The notes beneath the pieces were generated by a model, which saw nothing but the letters and a program-made list of their open reading frames with translations, searched no databases and was not told the DNA's origin. This document shows positions 26,339 to 34,528 of a stretch of 64,000 bases of DNA, piece after piece; the stretch's first letter is position 1, and every line of letters begins with the position of its first letter. The DNA lies in contig SHAK01000002.1 in assembly GCA_004213515.1 (NCBI GenBank), positions 57,941 to 121,940 on the forward strand. The letters run 5' to 3'. A program made the translations under genes and the position numbers. The stretch comes from Limisphaerales bacterium. Lineage in GTDB: Bacteria; Verrucomicrobiota; Verrucomicrobiia; Limisphaerales; UBA1096.

Positions 26339-27040
26339 TTAAAGTGTGAAATCAGTTAATATCTCAGTTTTTTCCCTACCTTGAAGCACACGAGCCAAAG
26401 GGGTAATTGAGCTGACTGCTATAGAACTGCGCAGAGCCTCCGCCTTTCCTTGGCCGGATGCTAATACCCAAACCTCTCTTGCAGCAATCAGTGCTGAATA
26501 ACCAAGTGTAACTCTTCGCGATGGAGGTTTAGGCCCTGTTACAACTCTGTATACATCTTTAGACACTACTGCCTCGGTATCACCTGGGAAAAGAGAAGCG
26601 ACGTGGGCATCTTCACCCATTCCAAGAAAAACCAAATCGATGACTGGCTGCCCATTCTCATTAGTTTTAGTGAATCGCATTAGATCATCAGTGACAACCT
26701 GAATAGCCTTCGATTCATCATATTCAGTCAACACACGATGTATTTGGTCAGTCGCAATTCCTAGTGGGCTTAGCAACCTTTCATCTGCAAGTTTGAAATT
26801 ACTCTCATCATCAGTGGGGGGGACTAAACGCTCATCACTCCAAAAGAAATGAACATTTTTGAATACACTAGGATGAGCCAATTCCGTTACTTCTTGATAA
26901 AACAGTTTAGGAATACGCCCCCCCGAAAGAGCCACAGTGAATGGTCTATTAGGATCAGTTAAAGCTAAGCGATCGAGCCACATTTTTGCAGCAAAACGCG
27001 CAAGCTCTTGTTTGTTATCGAATGCTTTATAGCCTCTCAT
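26339..27040 (-). CDS. pgl: 6-phosphogluconolactonase
   Basis: A 233-residue DevB/Pgl enzyme, which hydrolyses 6-phosphogluconolactone in the pentose phosphate pathway. The family blocks are FTVALSGGRIPKLFYQEV near residue 40, HFFWSDERLVPPTDDESNFKLADERLL, VFLGMGEDAHVASLFPG with the catalytic Asp/His pair, and RVTLGYSALIAAREVWVLASG. The gene begins three bases after the zwf stop, so both are co-translated. Cytosolic; no signal peptide. Confidence 0.94.
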   Translation of the reverse strand: MRGYKAFDNKQELARFAAKMWLDRLALTDPNRPFTVALSGGRIPKLFYQEVTELAHPSVFKNVHFFWSDERLVPPTDDESNFKLADERLLSPLGIATDQIHRVLTEYDESKAIQVVTDDLMRFTKTNENGQPVIDLVFLGMGEDAHVASLFPGDTEAVVSKDVYRVVTGPKPPSRRVTLGYSALIAAREVWVLASGQGKAEALRSSIAVSSITPLARVLQGREKTEILTDFTL

Positions 27041-27043
27041 TAC

Positions 27044-28600
27044 TTAGTCTGGTAGTGGGATGTGCCATACATGATTATCCACCTCAAGCAAATCATCTGC
27101 AGCGACAGGGCCCCAAGTTCCAGCAGCATAAAACTCACGATTAGAAAGTGGGGTATCACCCCATCCTTTGCGAATACTATCAACGATCTGCCATGCCGCT
27201 TCAACTTCATCACGGCGGATAAATAATGTCGCATCACCTGCCATAGCCTCTAGTAATAAGCGCTCATAAGCTTCTGGTGTGTAAGCACCAAACTCAGCAT
27301 TATATCCAAAATGCATTCGCACCGGACGCGTTTCAATACTATTACCTGGCACCTTGCCATTGAACCTTAGAGATATCCCTTCGTCCGGCTGTAAACGAAG
27401 AGTTAACGCGTTAGCATGCAAATCCAAATTATCTTGAGCAGCAAAAAGAACATTGGGAGTCGGACGAAACTGCAAGCGCACCTCACTAGCTCGATTGGGA
27501 AGATTTTTCCCAGTTCTTAGATAAAAGGGAACGTCACTCCAACGCCAGTTATCTACAAACAATTTCATCGCCACAAAAGTTTCAACATTAGACTCAGGAT
27601 CTACGCGTTCCTCCTGCCTGTACCCATTACGGGAATCTTCATTGACAGTTCCTGCAAAGTACTGGCCCCTCACTACATTTTGAGCAACTATCTCAGGTGT
27701 CATCTTACGGATCGACTTCAATAATTTGACTTTTTCATTTCTGATATCCTCTGCCTCAAGCGATGGAGGCGGCTCCATTGCTACTAGCGACATGATCTGC
27801 AACAAGTGATTCTGCATCATATCCCGCAATGATCCTACCTCCTCAAAATACCCCCCGCGACTACCAACACCAATATCCTCACTCACTGTGATTTGAACAT
27901 GATCAATTGCTTCTCGGTTCCAAAGCTGCTCAAAGATAGCATTTGAAAAACGGAACATCATTATATTCTGTACAGTCTCCTTGCCTAGATAATGATCAAT
28001 ACGAAAAATCTGCCGCTCTCTGGCATGTCGCATAAGATGATTGTTTAGTAATTGAGCTGACTTTAGATCATGACCAAATGGCTTCTCTACAACCACTCGT
28101 TGCCATCGGGCATCTCCTTCTACATAGCGATTTAGTAATTTAGCAGTATGAAGTTGATCCACTACTTCGCCAAACAAACTAGGTGAAATCGCTAGATAAA
28201 AAACAAGGTTACTTGAAAGCCTATTGTTTTCACTTTTAGTCAGCCGTTCAGCTAAAGCATCGTATGCAACAGCATCAGTTAAATCACCACGATGGTAACA
28301 AATATTTTTAGAAAAAGCCTGCCATTGTGAATTATTAACCTTGCAGGTACGTGAATATTTTTCGATGCCTGCACGCATTTCCTTACGCCAACTTTCATCT
28401 GTTTTTTCCCGACGAGCAAAACCAACCACACGAAATGACTCAGGCATCTGACCTTCGATGAAGAGATGATAAAGCGCAGGAATTAACTTACGAACCGTTA
28501 AATCTCCACTGGCTCCGAAAATAACAATTGTACAAGGCTCATCTACTTTTCGACCATCTTGTAAACCGGCCATATGATTTTTATAAGCCTTATCCTCCAT
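27044..28600 (-). CDS. zwf: Glucose-6-phosphate 1-dehydrogenase
   Basis: A 518-residue G6PDH, usual length, which oxidises glucose-6-phosphate and makes NADPH. The nucleotide-binding motif is FGASGDLTVRKLIPALYHL; the active-site signature is RIDHYLGKETVQN, with the catalytic His and Lys; VVEKPFGHDL is a further block. It forms a two-gene unit with pgl (3-base gap). A tRNA-Phe gene ends 39 bases upstream on the same strand. Confidence 0.97.
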   Translation of the reverse strand: MEDKAYKNHMAGLQDGRKVDEPCTIVIFGASGDLTVRKLIPALYHLFIEGQMPESFRVVGFARREKTDESWRKEMRAGIEKYSRTCKVNNSQWQAFSKNICYHRGDLTDAVAYDALAERLTKSENNRLSSNLVFYLAISPSLFGEVVDQLHTAKLLNRYVEGDARWQRVVVEKPFGHDLKSAQLLNNHLMRHARERQIFRIDHYLGKETVQNIMMFRFSNAIFEQLWNREAIDHVQITVSEDIGVGSRGGYFEEVGSLRDMMQNHLLQIMSLVAMEPPPSLEAEDIRNEKVKLLKSIRKMTPEIVAQNVVRGQYFAGTVNEDSRNGYRQEERVDPESNVETFVAMKLFVDNWRWSDVPFYLRTGKNLPNRASEVRLQFRPTPNVLFAAQDNLDLHANALTLRLQPDEGISLRFNGKVPGNSIETRPVRMHFGYNAEFGAYTPEAYERLLLEAMAGDATLFIRRDEVEAAWQIVDSIRKGWGDTPLSNREFYAAGTWGPVAADDLLEVDNHVWHIPLPD

Positions 28601-28639
28601 AGTTCTCGAGCATTATACTATTGGACAGGTAAAACGAAG

Positions 28640-28715
28640 TGGTGGCTGGACCCGGAATCGAACCGGGGACACACGGATTTTCAATCCGTTGCTCTACCAA
28701 CTGAGCTATCCAGCC
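28640..28715 (-). tRNA. tRNA-Phe (GAA)
   Basis: A 76-base tRNA on the minus strand beginning GGCTGGATAGCTCAG and ending TCCAGCCACCA. The acceptor stem pairs GGCTGGA with TCCAGCC. The D-loop reads AGCTCAGTTGGTAGAGC, the anticodon arm CGGATTGAAAATCCG with anticodon GAA, and the T-arm CCCCGGTTCGATTCCGGG. The 3' CCA is encoded. Confidence 0.97.
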
Positions 28716-28734
28716 ATCCCTTAAAGGGAGGCGC

Positions 28735-28763
28735 ATCCTACGCATCGGCCTAAATTGCCTCAA
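28735..28763 (-). promoter_or_regulatory. Candidate promoter of tRNA-Phe
   Basis: On the minus strand TTGAGG (28763-28758) and TAGGAT (28740-28735) are 17 bases apart. Transcription would start about a dozen bases before the tRNA 5' end. A seven-base inverted repeat AAATTGC/GCAATTT (28752-28770) overlaps the -35. Match quality is moderate (four of six in each hexamer). Confidence 0.4.
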
Positions 28764-28811
28764 GCAATTTCGAGGTAAAAACGAAACTTGATTTAAACTT
28801 ATCAAAATGAC

Positions 28812-30557
28812 TCATTCTTCCTTAAAATCATTGTGAAATTCACGACCAGCTCGTGTCTCAGCAACATAACCTGCACGAATTACAAAGTCCCCAAAACGCT
28901 CTCCAGCATCTCTTTCTTTGGCATATCGTTCAAAGATCGGACGAAGAATTCCAGTAATTTCTTCTGCCTTAGCCGAAACTTTGTATAATTTATTTAATCT
29001 ATCTCCAACAAACCCACCACCAAGGTAAATATTATACTTGCCAGGCGCACGACCAACAAAAGCTATCTCTGCAATGTATGGACGAGCACAACCATTTGGA
29101 CATCCAGTCATTCGTATGGTAATTGGGTCATTTTCAAGTTCAAATTCCTTAAGAACCTCTTCAATTTCACTTATTAAATCTGGAAGGTAACGCTGACTCT
29201 CTGCAAGAGCCAATCCACATGTCGGTAAAGCCACACAAGCAATTGAGTTTAGTCGAAGACCAGAATGATCATAACAATTAGTTAAATTATATTTATCAAG
29301 TAATATCTCTATCTCTTCGCGTTTAATTGGTGAAATGTTTGCAATTATAAGATTTTGATTTCCAGTTAAACGGAAATCACCTTCATGAATCTTTGCAATT
29401 TCACGCAACCCTGTCCGCATTGGAAAAGCTTCTTGATCTAATACACAACCATTTTGTATATATAAAGTGAGATGGCTGTTGCCATTCTCGTCGTCTACCC
29501 AACCGTAGCGATCTCCGTTATGTTCAAAATGAAAAGGACGAGCCTCAGCAAGCTGATAGCCTAAACGGCTCTCGACTTCATTTCGAAACCAATCCAGGCC
29601 TCGATCCTCAATAGTGTACTTAAGCCGCGCATGCTTTCGATCAGTACGATCACCATAGTCACGCTGTGTAGTAACAATTTTTTCCGCCACATCTGTCACT
29701 TTATCAGGCAAACAAAATCCAAGCACATCTGCCAGGCGGGGAAATGTCTTTTCTTGTCCATGATTCATACCCATTCCACCACCTACAGTAACATTATAAC
29801 CTATAATTTTATCACCTTCTATTATTGCAATAAAACCAAGATCATTTGCATACAAATCCACATCATTGTTAGGAGGCAAAACAACAACTGTTTTTAATTT
29901 CCGAGGTAAATATGTTTTACCATAAATTGGCTCATTTTCTGGTTCAGGATCAATAGTAACTTTTTGTTTTTCCCCATCCCCATCATCTAACCAGATTTCG
30001 TGGTAAGCTTTAGTTGTGGGAGTCAGATGATTACTAATAGCCTTTGCAACCTCTAATGCCTCTGCATGCAATTTAGATTGATAAGGATTTGGATTACACA
30101 TCACATTTCGGTTTACATCACCACAGGCCGCAACCGTATCCATCAAAGAATCATTAATATCTCTTATAGTAAGCTTAAGATTTTTCTTGATCGTACCATG
30201 CAACTGGAAAGCCTGACGGGTAGTAAGCTTCAATGTGCCATTTGCATATTTAGTGCAAATTTCATCCATATCCAACCACTGCTGTGAAGTACAAACTCCA
30301 CCTGGAAGACGGACTCGTGTCATGAAGGAATAAGCGGGTTCAAGTTTGGCTTTACGCCTCTCTTTACGAACATCTCGGTCATCCTGTTGATATATACCAT
30401 GGAACTTGGTGAGTTGGGTATCGTCTTTGGCTAATGCACCGGTGGAATCGTCAAGAAGCCCTTCAGAAATTGTTCCACGAAGAAAATTACTTTCATCCTT
30501 AATGTGCTCGTTTTTAGCTAACTTCAGCTCCTCTCCGCTGTCATTCTTAATTGTCAT
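28812..30557 (-). CDS. cysI: Sulfite reductase (haemoprotein)
   Basis: A sulfite reductase of about 581 residues, which makes sulfide from sulfite for cysteine synthesis. Siroheme/4Fe-4S ligands lie in [16 protein letters not shown] and [31 protein letters not shown] and [15 protein letters not shown] are ferredoxin-like half-domain motifs. I use the ATG at 30557; a TTG at 30560 is also in frame. No flavoprotein partner (cysJ) is adjacent, so the electron donor may be elsewhere or be ferredoxin. A perfect TTGACA lies on the minus strand at 30639-30634, with an A+T-rich -10-like TAATTT at 30617-30612 (weak). It is divergent from metK. Confidence 0.93.
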   Translation of the reverse strand: MTIKNDSGEELKLAKNEHIKDESNFLRGTISEGLLDDSTGALAKDDTQLTKFHGIYQQDDRDVRKERRKAKLEPAYSFMTRVRLPGGVCTSQQWLDMDEICTKYANGTLKLTTRQAFQLHGTIKKNLKLTIRDINDSLMDTVAACGDVNRNVMCNPNPYQSKLHAEALEVAKAISNHLTPTTKAYHEIWLDDGDGEKQKVTIDPEPENEPIYGKTYLPRKLKTVVVLPPNNDVDLYANDLGFIAIIEGDKIIGYNVTVGGGMGMNHGQEKTFPRLADVLGFCLPDKVTDVAEKIVTTQRDYGDRTDRKHARLKYTIEDRGLDWFRNEVESRLGYQLAEARPFHFEHNGDRYGWVDDENGNSHLTLYIQNGCVLDQEAFPMRTGLREIAKIHEGDFRLTGNQNLIIANISPIKREEIEILLDKYNLTNCYDHSGLRLNSIACVALPTCGLALAESQRYLPDLISEIEEVLKEFELENDPITIRMTGCPNGCARPYIAEIAFVGRAPGKYNIYLGGGFVGDRLNKLYKVSAKAEEITGILRPIFERYAKERDAGERFGDFVIRAGYVAETRAGREFHNDFKEE

Positions 30558-30753
30558 CAAAAAATTGATCCCGCTCGGATATAAAAACTTAAATAAACCA
30601 ATATGAAAACAAAATTACATTTAATCCCTATAATGTCAATAGAGTATAAGAACAATAGTAAAATTAAAAAAATTTAAACCGATAATCTGACAAAATCAAA
30701 TCACGCTTTCCAAAAAACTGTAAGTAACTGTTAGTAAAAACTTAAAAATCAGC

Positions 30754-30782
30754 TTGAAAGCCAATAAAAATAGACATATCAT
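30754..30782 (+). promoter_or_regulatory. Candidate sigma70 promoter of metK-ahcY
   Basis: TTGAAA (30754-30759) and TATCAT (30777-30782) are separated by exactly 17 bases; each matches the consensus at five of six positions. The start point would fall near 30789, leaving a leader of about 50 bases before the metK ATG. It is the best -35/-10 pair I found in the window. Confidence 0.6.
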
Positions 30783-30783
30783 C

Positions 30784-30803
30784 ATATCTTGATTTATTGA
30801 TAT
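30784..30803. promoter_or_regulatory. Operator-like palindrome at the metK start point
   Basis: A 20-base inverted repeat ATATC-N10-GATAT lies directly downstream of the -10 and over the expected start point, the classical place for a repressor site. A further ATATC at 30776-30780 precedes the left arm. No SAM riboswitch was recognised in the short leader, so protein control is likely. The ArsR-methyltransferase protein (22021-22956) is a plausible binder, but that link is inference. Confidence 0.45.
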
Positions 30804-30837
30804 TGTATTTTTTATTTCTCAAATTACACATTAGCTC

Positions 30838-32013
30838 ATGAGCAAAAACTATATATTTTCCTCCGAATCGGTTGGTGAAGGTCACCCAGACAAAGTCTCT
30901 GACACAATCTCTGACGCATTACTAGACGCCTGCCTCGAGCAGGACAAATTTAGTCGTGTTGCTTGTGAAACTTTCGTTAAGAGTAATATTGTTTGTGTTG
31001 GGGGAGAAATAACCACCAAAGCTAAATTTGATGTGGAACAAGTTGTTCGAAATGCAATAAGGGAAATCGGCTATGTCAACAAAGACGACGTTTTCCATGC
31101 CGATGAAGTTTTCATAAATAATTACCTCACCGCCCAAAGCCCTGATATTTCTCAAGGAGTCGATGCAAAAGCCGCTAAAGGCAAATCAACGGCAGAACAA
31201 GGTGCTGGAGATCAAGGACTAATGTTTGGGTATGCAAGTGACGAAACCCCTGAGCTTATGCCTGCACCAATCATGTATGCACATCAACTTGGCCGGCAAC
31301 TAACGAAGTTACGCAAAGCCGGAAAAGCCAAGTGGCTGCGTCCAGATGCCAAAAGCCAAGTTTCAGTTAGATACATAGATGATAAACCTGTAGAGATCAC
31401 TAGTGTTGTTATATCCACTCAGCATGCAGCTGAAGCATCTAACAAAACAATTCGTGAATTTATAAGTAAGCAGGTCATTCAGAAAGTTCTTCCAAAAAAA
31501 ATGTTGTCCCGCAAAACACAAATTTTGATTAATCCTACTGGAAGATTTGTTGTCGGTGGTCCTCAAGGAGATAGCGGCCTAACAGGTCGCAAAATTATTG
31601 TTGATACCTATGGTGGCATGGGAAGACACGGGGGCGGAGCTTTTAGTGGTAAAGATCCTAGTAAAGTTGATCGGAGTGCGGCTTATATGGGCCGATACGT
31701 TGCTAAAAATATTGTAGCTGCTGGACTAGCAAAGCGTTGTGAAATTCAATTTGCTTATGCAATTGGATATCCAGATCCCGTTTCTGTCTGTGTCGACACA
31801 TTCGGTACCGGCGTAGTGGATGACTCTAAAATAACTGCTGCTGCTGAAAAAGTGTTTAGTTTCAAACCTGCAGATATTGTAAAACAGCTTAAATTACTTC
31901 GCCCGATTTATTCAAAAACTACTAATTATGGACATTTTGGAAAAGAAGATGACTTGAGTACAATTACTTGGGAAAAAACAGACAAAGCAAGAGCACTAAA
32001 AAAATTAGTCTAA
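30838..32013 (+). CDS. metK: S-adenosylmethionine synthetase
   Basis: A 391-residue MetK, full length, which makes SAM from ATP and methionine. The N-terminal [25 protein letters not shown] holds the catalytic His and metal-binding Asp; [12 protein letters not shown] is the first PROSITE motif and [19 protein letters not shown] the second. It is the first gene of a two-gene unit with ahcY (37-base gap). Its product feeds the methyltransferases seen elsewhere in the window. Confidence 0.98.
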   Translation: MSKNYIFSSESVGEGHPDKVSDTISDALLDACLEQDKFSRVACETFVKSNIVCVGGEITTKAKFDVEQVVRNAIREIGYVNKDDVFHADEVFINNYLTAQSPDISQGVDAKAAKGKSTAEQGAGDQGLMFGYASDETPELMPAPIMYAHQLGRQLTKLRKAGKAKWLRPDAKSQVSVRYIDDKPVEITSVVISTQHAAEASNKTIREFISKQVIQKVLPKKMLSRKTQILINPTGRFVVGGPQGDSGLTGRKIIVDTYGGMGRHGGGAFSGKDPSKVDRSAAYMGRYVAKNIVAAGLAKRCEIQFAYAIGYPDPVSVCVDTFGTGVVDDSKITAAAEKVFSFKPADIVKQLKLLRPIYSKTTNYGHFGKEDDLSTITWEKTDKARALKKLV

Positions 32014-32050
32014 TTTGACTTATAAAACTTAAAGTAAATATTTTAAAAAA

Positions 32051-33496
32051 ATGGCTGAGACATTAATAACAAAGGATACAAAAGACTATCTAGTCGCTGA
32101 CATCACCCAATCAGATTTTGGTAGACGAGAAATTCAAATAGCGGAAAAAGAAATGCCGGGCCTAATGGCTACACGCGATAAGTATGGCTCTGAACAACCT
32201 CTTGCGGGTAAAAAGATTATGGGTTCGTTACATATGACAGTTCAAACTGCTGTACTTATTGAAACACTTACCGCTTTAGGAGCAGATGTTCGCTGGTGCT
32301 CGTGTAATATTTTTTCAACTCAAGACCATGCAGCTGCTGCAATTGCAGCGACGGGGATTCCTGTGTTCGCGTGGAAAGGTGAAACACTCGAGGAATACTG
32401 GGATTGTACTTTTAAGGCTCTTACATGGCCAGATGGCTCTGGTCCTGATCAAATCGTAGATGATGGTGGGGATGCCACTTTGCTCATTCATAAAGGCGTT
32501 GAATTAGAAAAGGGAAGCGATTGGGTCAATAGCAAATCAGAAAGTGAAGAAGAACAGGTAATAAAAAATTTACTGAAAAAAGTTCACTCAGAACGTGATG
32601 GTCATTGGACAAAGATTGCTGAAGCAGTTGTGGGTGTGTCTGAAGAAACAACTACCGGTGTCCACCGACTTCTTCAAATGGAAGAACGCGGTGAATTATT
32701 ATTCCAAGCAATAAATGTTAATGACTCCGTTACAAAATCTAAATTTGACAATGTATTCGGATGCCGCCACTCACTGGTTGATGGAATCAAAAGAGCACTT
32801 GATGTTTTAGTCTCTGGAAAAGTGGCTATGGTCTGCGGTTTTGGAGATGTTGGAAAAGGCTCGGCTGAATCATTAGCTATGGAAAAAGCAAGAGTTATGG
32901 TTTCTGAAATCGATCCAATTTGCGCATTACAAGCTTGCATGGCAGGATATAAAGTAACCACAATTGAAAATGCACTTACAGAAGCTGATATATTTGTTAC
33001 AACTACAGGAAATAAAGATATTATAACGGCAGAACATATGAGCCAAATGAAAGATCAGGCTATTGTCTGCAACATCGGACATTTCGATAATGAAATCCAA
33101 GTAGCAGAACTTGAATCCATGGAAGGCGTTACTCGTGAAGTAATTAAAGACGATTCAATTCCAGGTGGTCCAGTAAGTCGCTTCACTTTTCCCAATGGCA
33201 ACTCTATTTACCTCCTAGCTGAGGGACGTTTGATAAATTTAGGTTGTGCGACAGGTCATCCGAGTTTTGTTATGTCTAACAGTTTCACCAATCAGACCAT
33301 TGCTCAGATTGATATACAGAAAAATCCAGATCGCAAAATTAGTGTATACCGTCTTGATAAGAAGCTCGACGAAGAGGTAGCTCTTCTTCACCTAGATAAA
33401 CTAGGTGCTAAACTCACCAAGCTTTCTCAAGAACAAGCCGATTATATTGGAGTACCTGTTGACGGGCCTTACAAACCTGAACATTACCGTTACTAA
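32051..33496 (+). CDS. ahcY: S-adenosylhomocysteine hydrolase
   Basis: A 481-residue SAHase, which splits SAH into adenosine and homocysteine and so relieves product inhibition of methyltransferases. [17 protein letters not shown] is the substrate signature, [20 protein letters not shown] the NAD-binding Rossmann motif, and the C-terminus ends YKPEHYRY, the typical Lys-x-x-x-Tyr-Arg-Tyr end. An insert of about 40 residues (around [20 protein letters not shown]) matches the long bacterial and plant form of the enzyme. It is followed by a strong terminator. Confidence 0.98.
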   Translation: MAETLITKDTKDYLVADITQSDFGRREIQIAEKEMPGLMATRDKYGSEQPLAGKKIMGSLHMTVQTAVLIETLTALGADVRWCSCNIFSTQDHAAAAIAATGIPVFAWKGETLEEYWDCTFKALTWPDGSGPDQIVDDGGDATLLIHKGVELEKGSDWVNSKSESEEEQVIKNLLKKVHSERDGHWTKIAEAVVGVSEETTTGVHRLLQMEERGELLFQAINVNDSVTKSKFDNVFGCRHSLVDGIKRALDVLVSGKVAMVCGFGDVGKGSAESLAMEKARVMVSEIDPICALQACMAGYKVTTIENALTEADIFVTTTGNKDIITAEHMSQMKDQAIVCNIGHFDNEIQVAELESMEGVTREVIKDDSIPGGPVSRFTFPNGNSIYLLAEGRLINLGCATGHPSFVMSNSFTNQTIAQIDIQKNPDRKISVYRLDKKLDEEVALLHLDKLGAKLTKLSQEQADYIGVPVDGPYKPEHYRY

Positions 33497-33514
33497 AAAA
33501 ATAAATTATAACTT

Positions 33515-33558
33515 ATCCCAAATGGAAGATATATAACCTTTCATTTGGGATTTTTTTT
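33515..33558 (+). terminator. Rho-independent terminator after ahcY
   Basis: A perfect ten-base stem (atcccaaatg at 33515-33524 paired with catttgggat at 33542-33551), extended by about four further pairs, is followed by a run of eight T (33551-33558). It lies 18 bases after the ahcY stop. It touches the 3' end of the converging minus-strand gene, whose stop codon begins at 33557, and may act in both directions. Confidence 0.9.
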
Positions 33559-34528
33559 AATCTTCAATTTGGTTGTTCAATTCAGACAACTCTAAGAATA
33601 ATTTCTCAAGATCGCGATAATAAATATCAACATCTAATGTTTTCTTTAATGATCTTAATGTTTCTATCTTAGTTTCTATCTGCGTTCTTTTTTTCCTAAA
33701 AGTTTGAGATATCCCTTTTTCCTTGAGGGGCACGACAGGAAAGACGAGACGAGAAATTTTACCATCTGCAACTTTATTTTCCTGAGACTCTTTATTAATT
33801 CGGACACCACTAAACCAGTTTGCTGGAGTACCGCGTCCGTCACCGTTGTCATCGAGTAATGCACTTTCAGATGCCAGCCTGTCATTCTCACGATAATATT
33901 CCTCAACTTTTCGAGACGCGATTAGAAAAGCTTCAAGGACTGACACAGCACCATCTTTATCGAGATCAGCTTTTTTTTGTTCAAGAGCCGACGAAATATA
34001 ACCGCCAAAACGACAAAAATTTTGTTCGTATCCACTTTTTGTTGCTGTTGCAATAACTCGATTTGGCCCGGATAAAGTTCTAATAAAAGGAGCACTAGAA
34101 GAGCTTGTGTTTATGAATACTAAAGGTCCCTTATGAGGCTTTAACCAGCTCTGAAATTCTAAATCTGACACATCGTCACCAACTAAATTAAATTTAGCTT
34201 TCTTGCCATCGAAAGTGCCGTGACCCACAAGTAAAACCCAAATTTCATTGCCCTTATCTACCGCCCATTCTTTCAATTTTATTTCAATGATTTTTCGTGC
34301 ATCGGTATTTTCTGGTTTATTAGAAACGTTCACTAATTCAGTCGAATTACCTTCAAACGCATTAGAAATAGTGCCTGCCCATTCGGAAAAAAGACTAGTG
34401 TACTCTTCCTCTCCTCCAGCACCGGCGACAACCATTACCCTACGGTTTTTGGTAGAATTGAAATCTAGTGCCTCTCCCAATGATTGAGACAAGACTAAAG
34501 TTATAAGACATAACAAAAAGACTCTCAC
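33557..34528 (-). CDS. Caspase-like fold protein with substituted catalytic Cys and EF-hand loops
   Basis: An exported protein of about 323 residues. I place the start at the GTG at 34528, which overlaps the upstream TGA (GTGA) and begins exactly at a signal peptide (VRVFLLCLITLVLSQSLGEA); the open frame reaches 34609. The C13/C14-like core shows the catalytic-type His103 in VLLVGHGTFDG, but where the nucleophile Cys is expected the strand reads VFINTSSSSAPF, without Cys. A canonical EF-hand loop follows (DLDKDGAVSVLE, 188-199), and a second Asp-rich loop DDNGDG sits at 226-231. It is the last gene of the MoxR/vWA operon. A non-proteolytic, calcium-binding role is inferred. Confidence 0.7.
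   Translation of the reverse strand: MRVFLLCLITLVLSQSLGEALDFNSTKNRRVMVVAGAGGEEEYTSLFSEWAGTISNAFEGNSTELVNVSNKPENTDARKIIEIKLKEWAVDKGNEIWVLLVGHGTFDGKKAKFNLVGDDVSDLEFQSWLKPHKGPLVFINTSSSSAPFIRTLSGPNRVIATATKSGYEQNFCRFGGYISSALEQKKADLDKDGAVSVLEAFLIASRKVEEYYRENDRLASESALLDDNGDGRGTPANWFSGVRINKESQENKVADGKISRLVFPVVPLKEKGISQTFRKKRTQIETKIETLRSLKKTLDVDIYYRDLEKLFLELSELNNQIED

Noticed and set aside
28752..28770. AAATTGC/GCAATTT hairpin as a terminator of cysI
   Set aside because: It lacks a T-run and overlaps the candidate -35 of the tRNA-Phe promoter. It may be incidental.
30601..30837. Possible SAM riboswitch before metK
   Set aside because: The region is very A+T-rich and I see no SAM-I to SAM-VI-like core or strong stem. 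The short predicted leader leaves little room.
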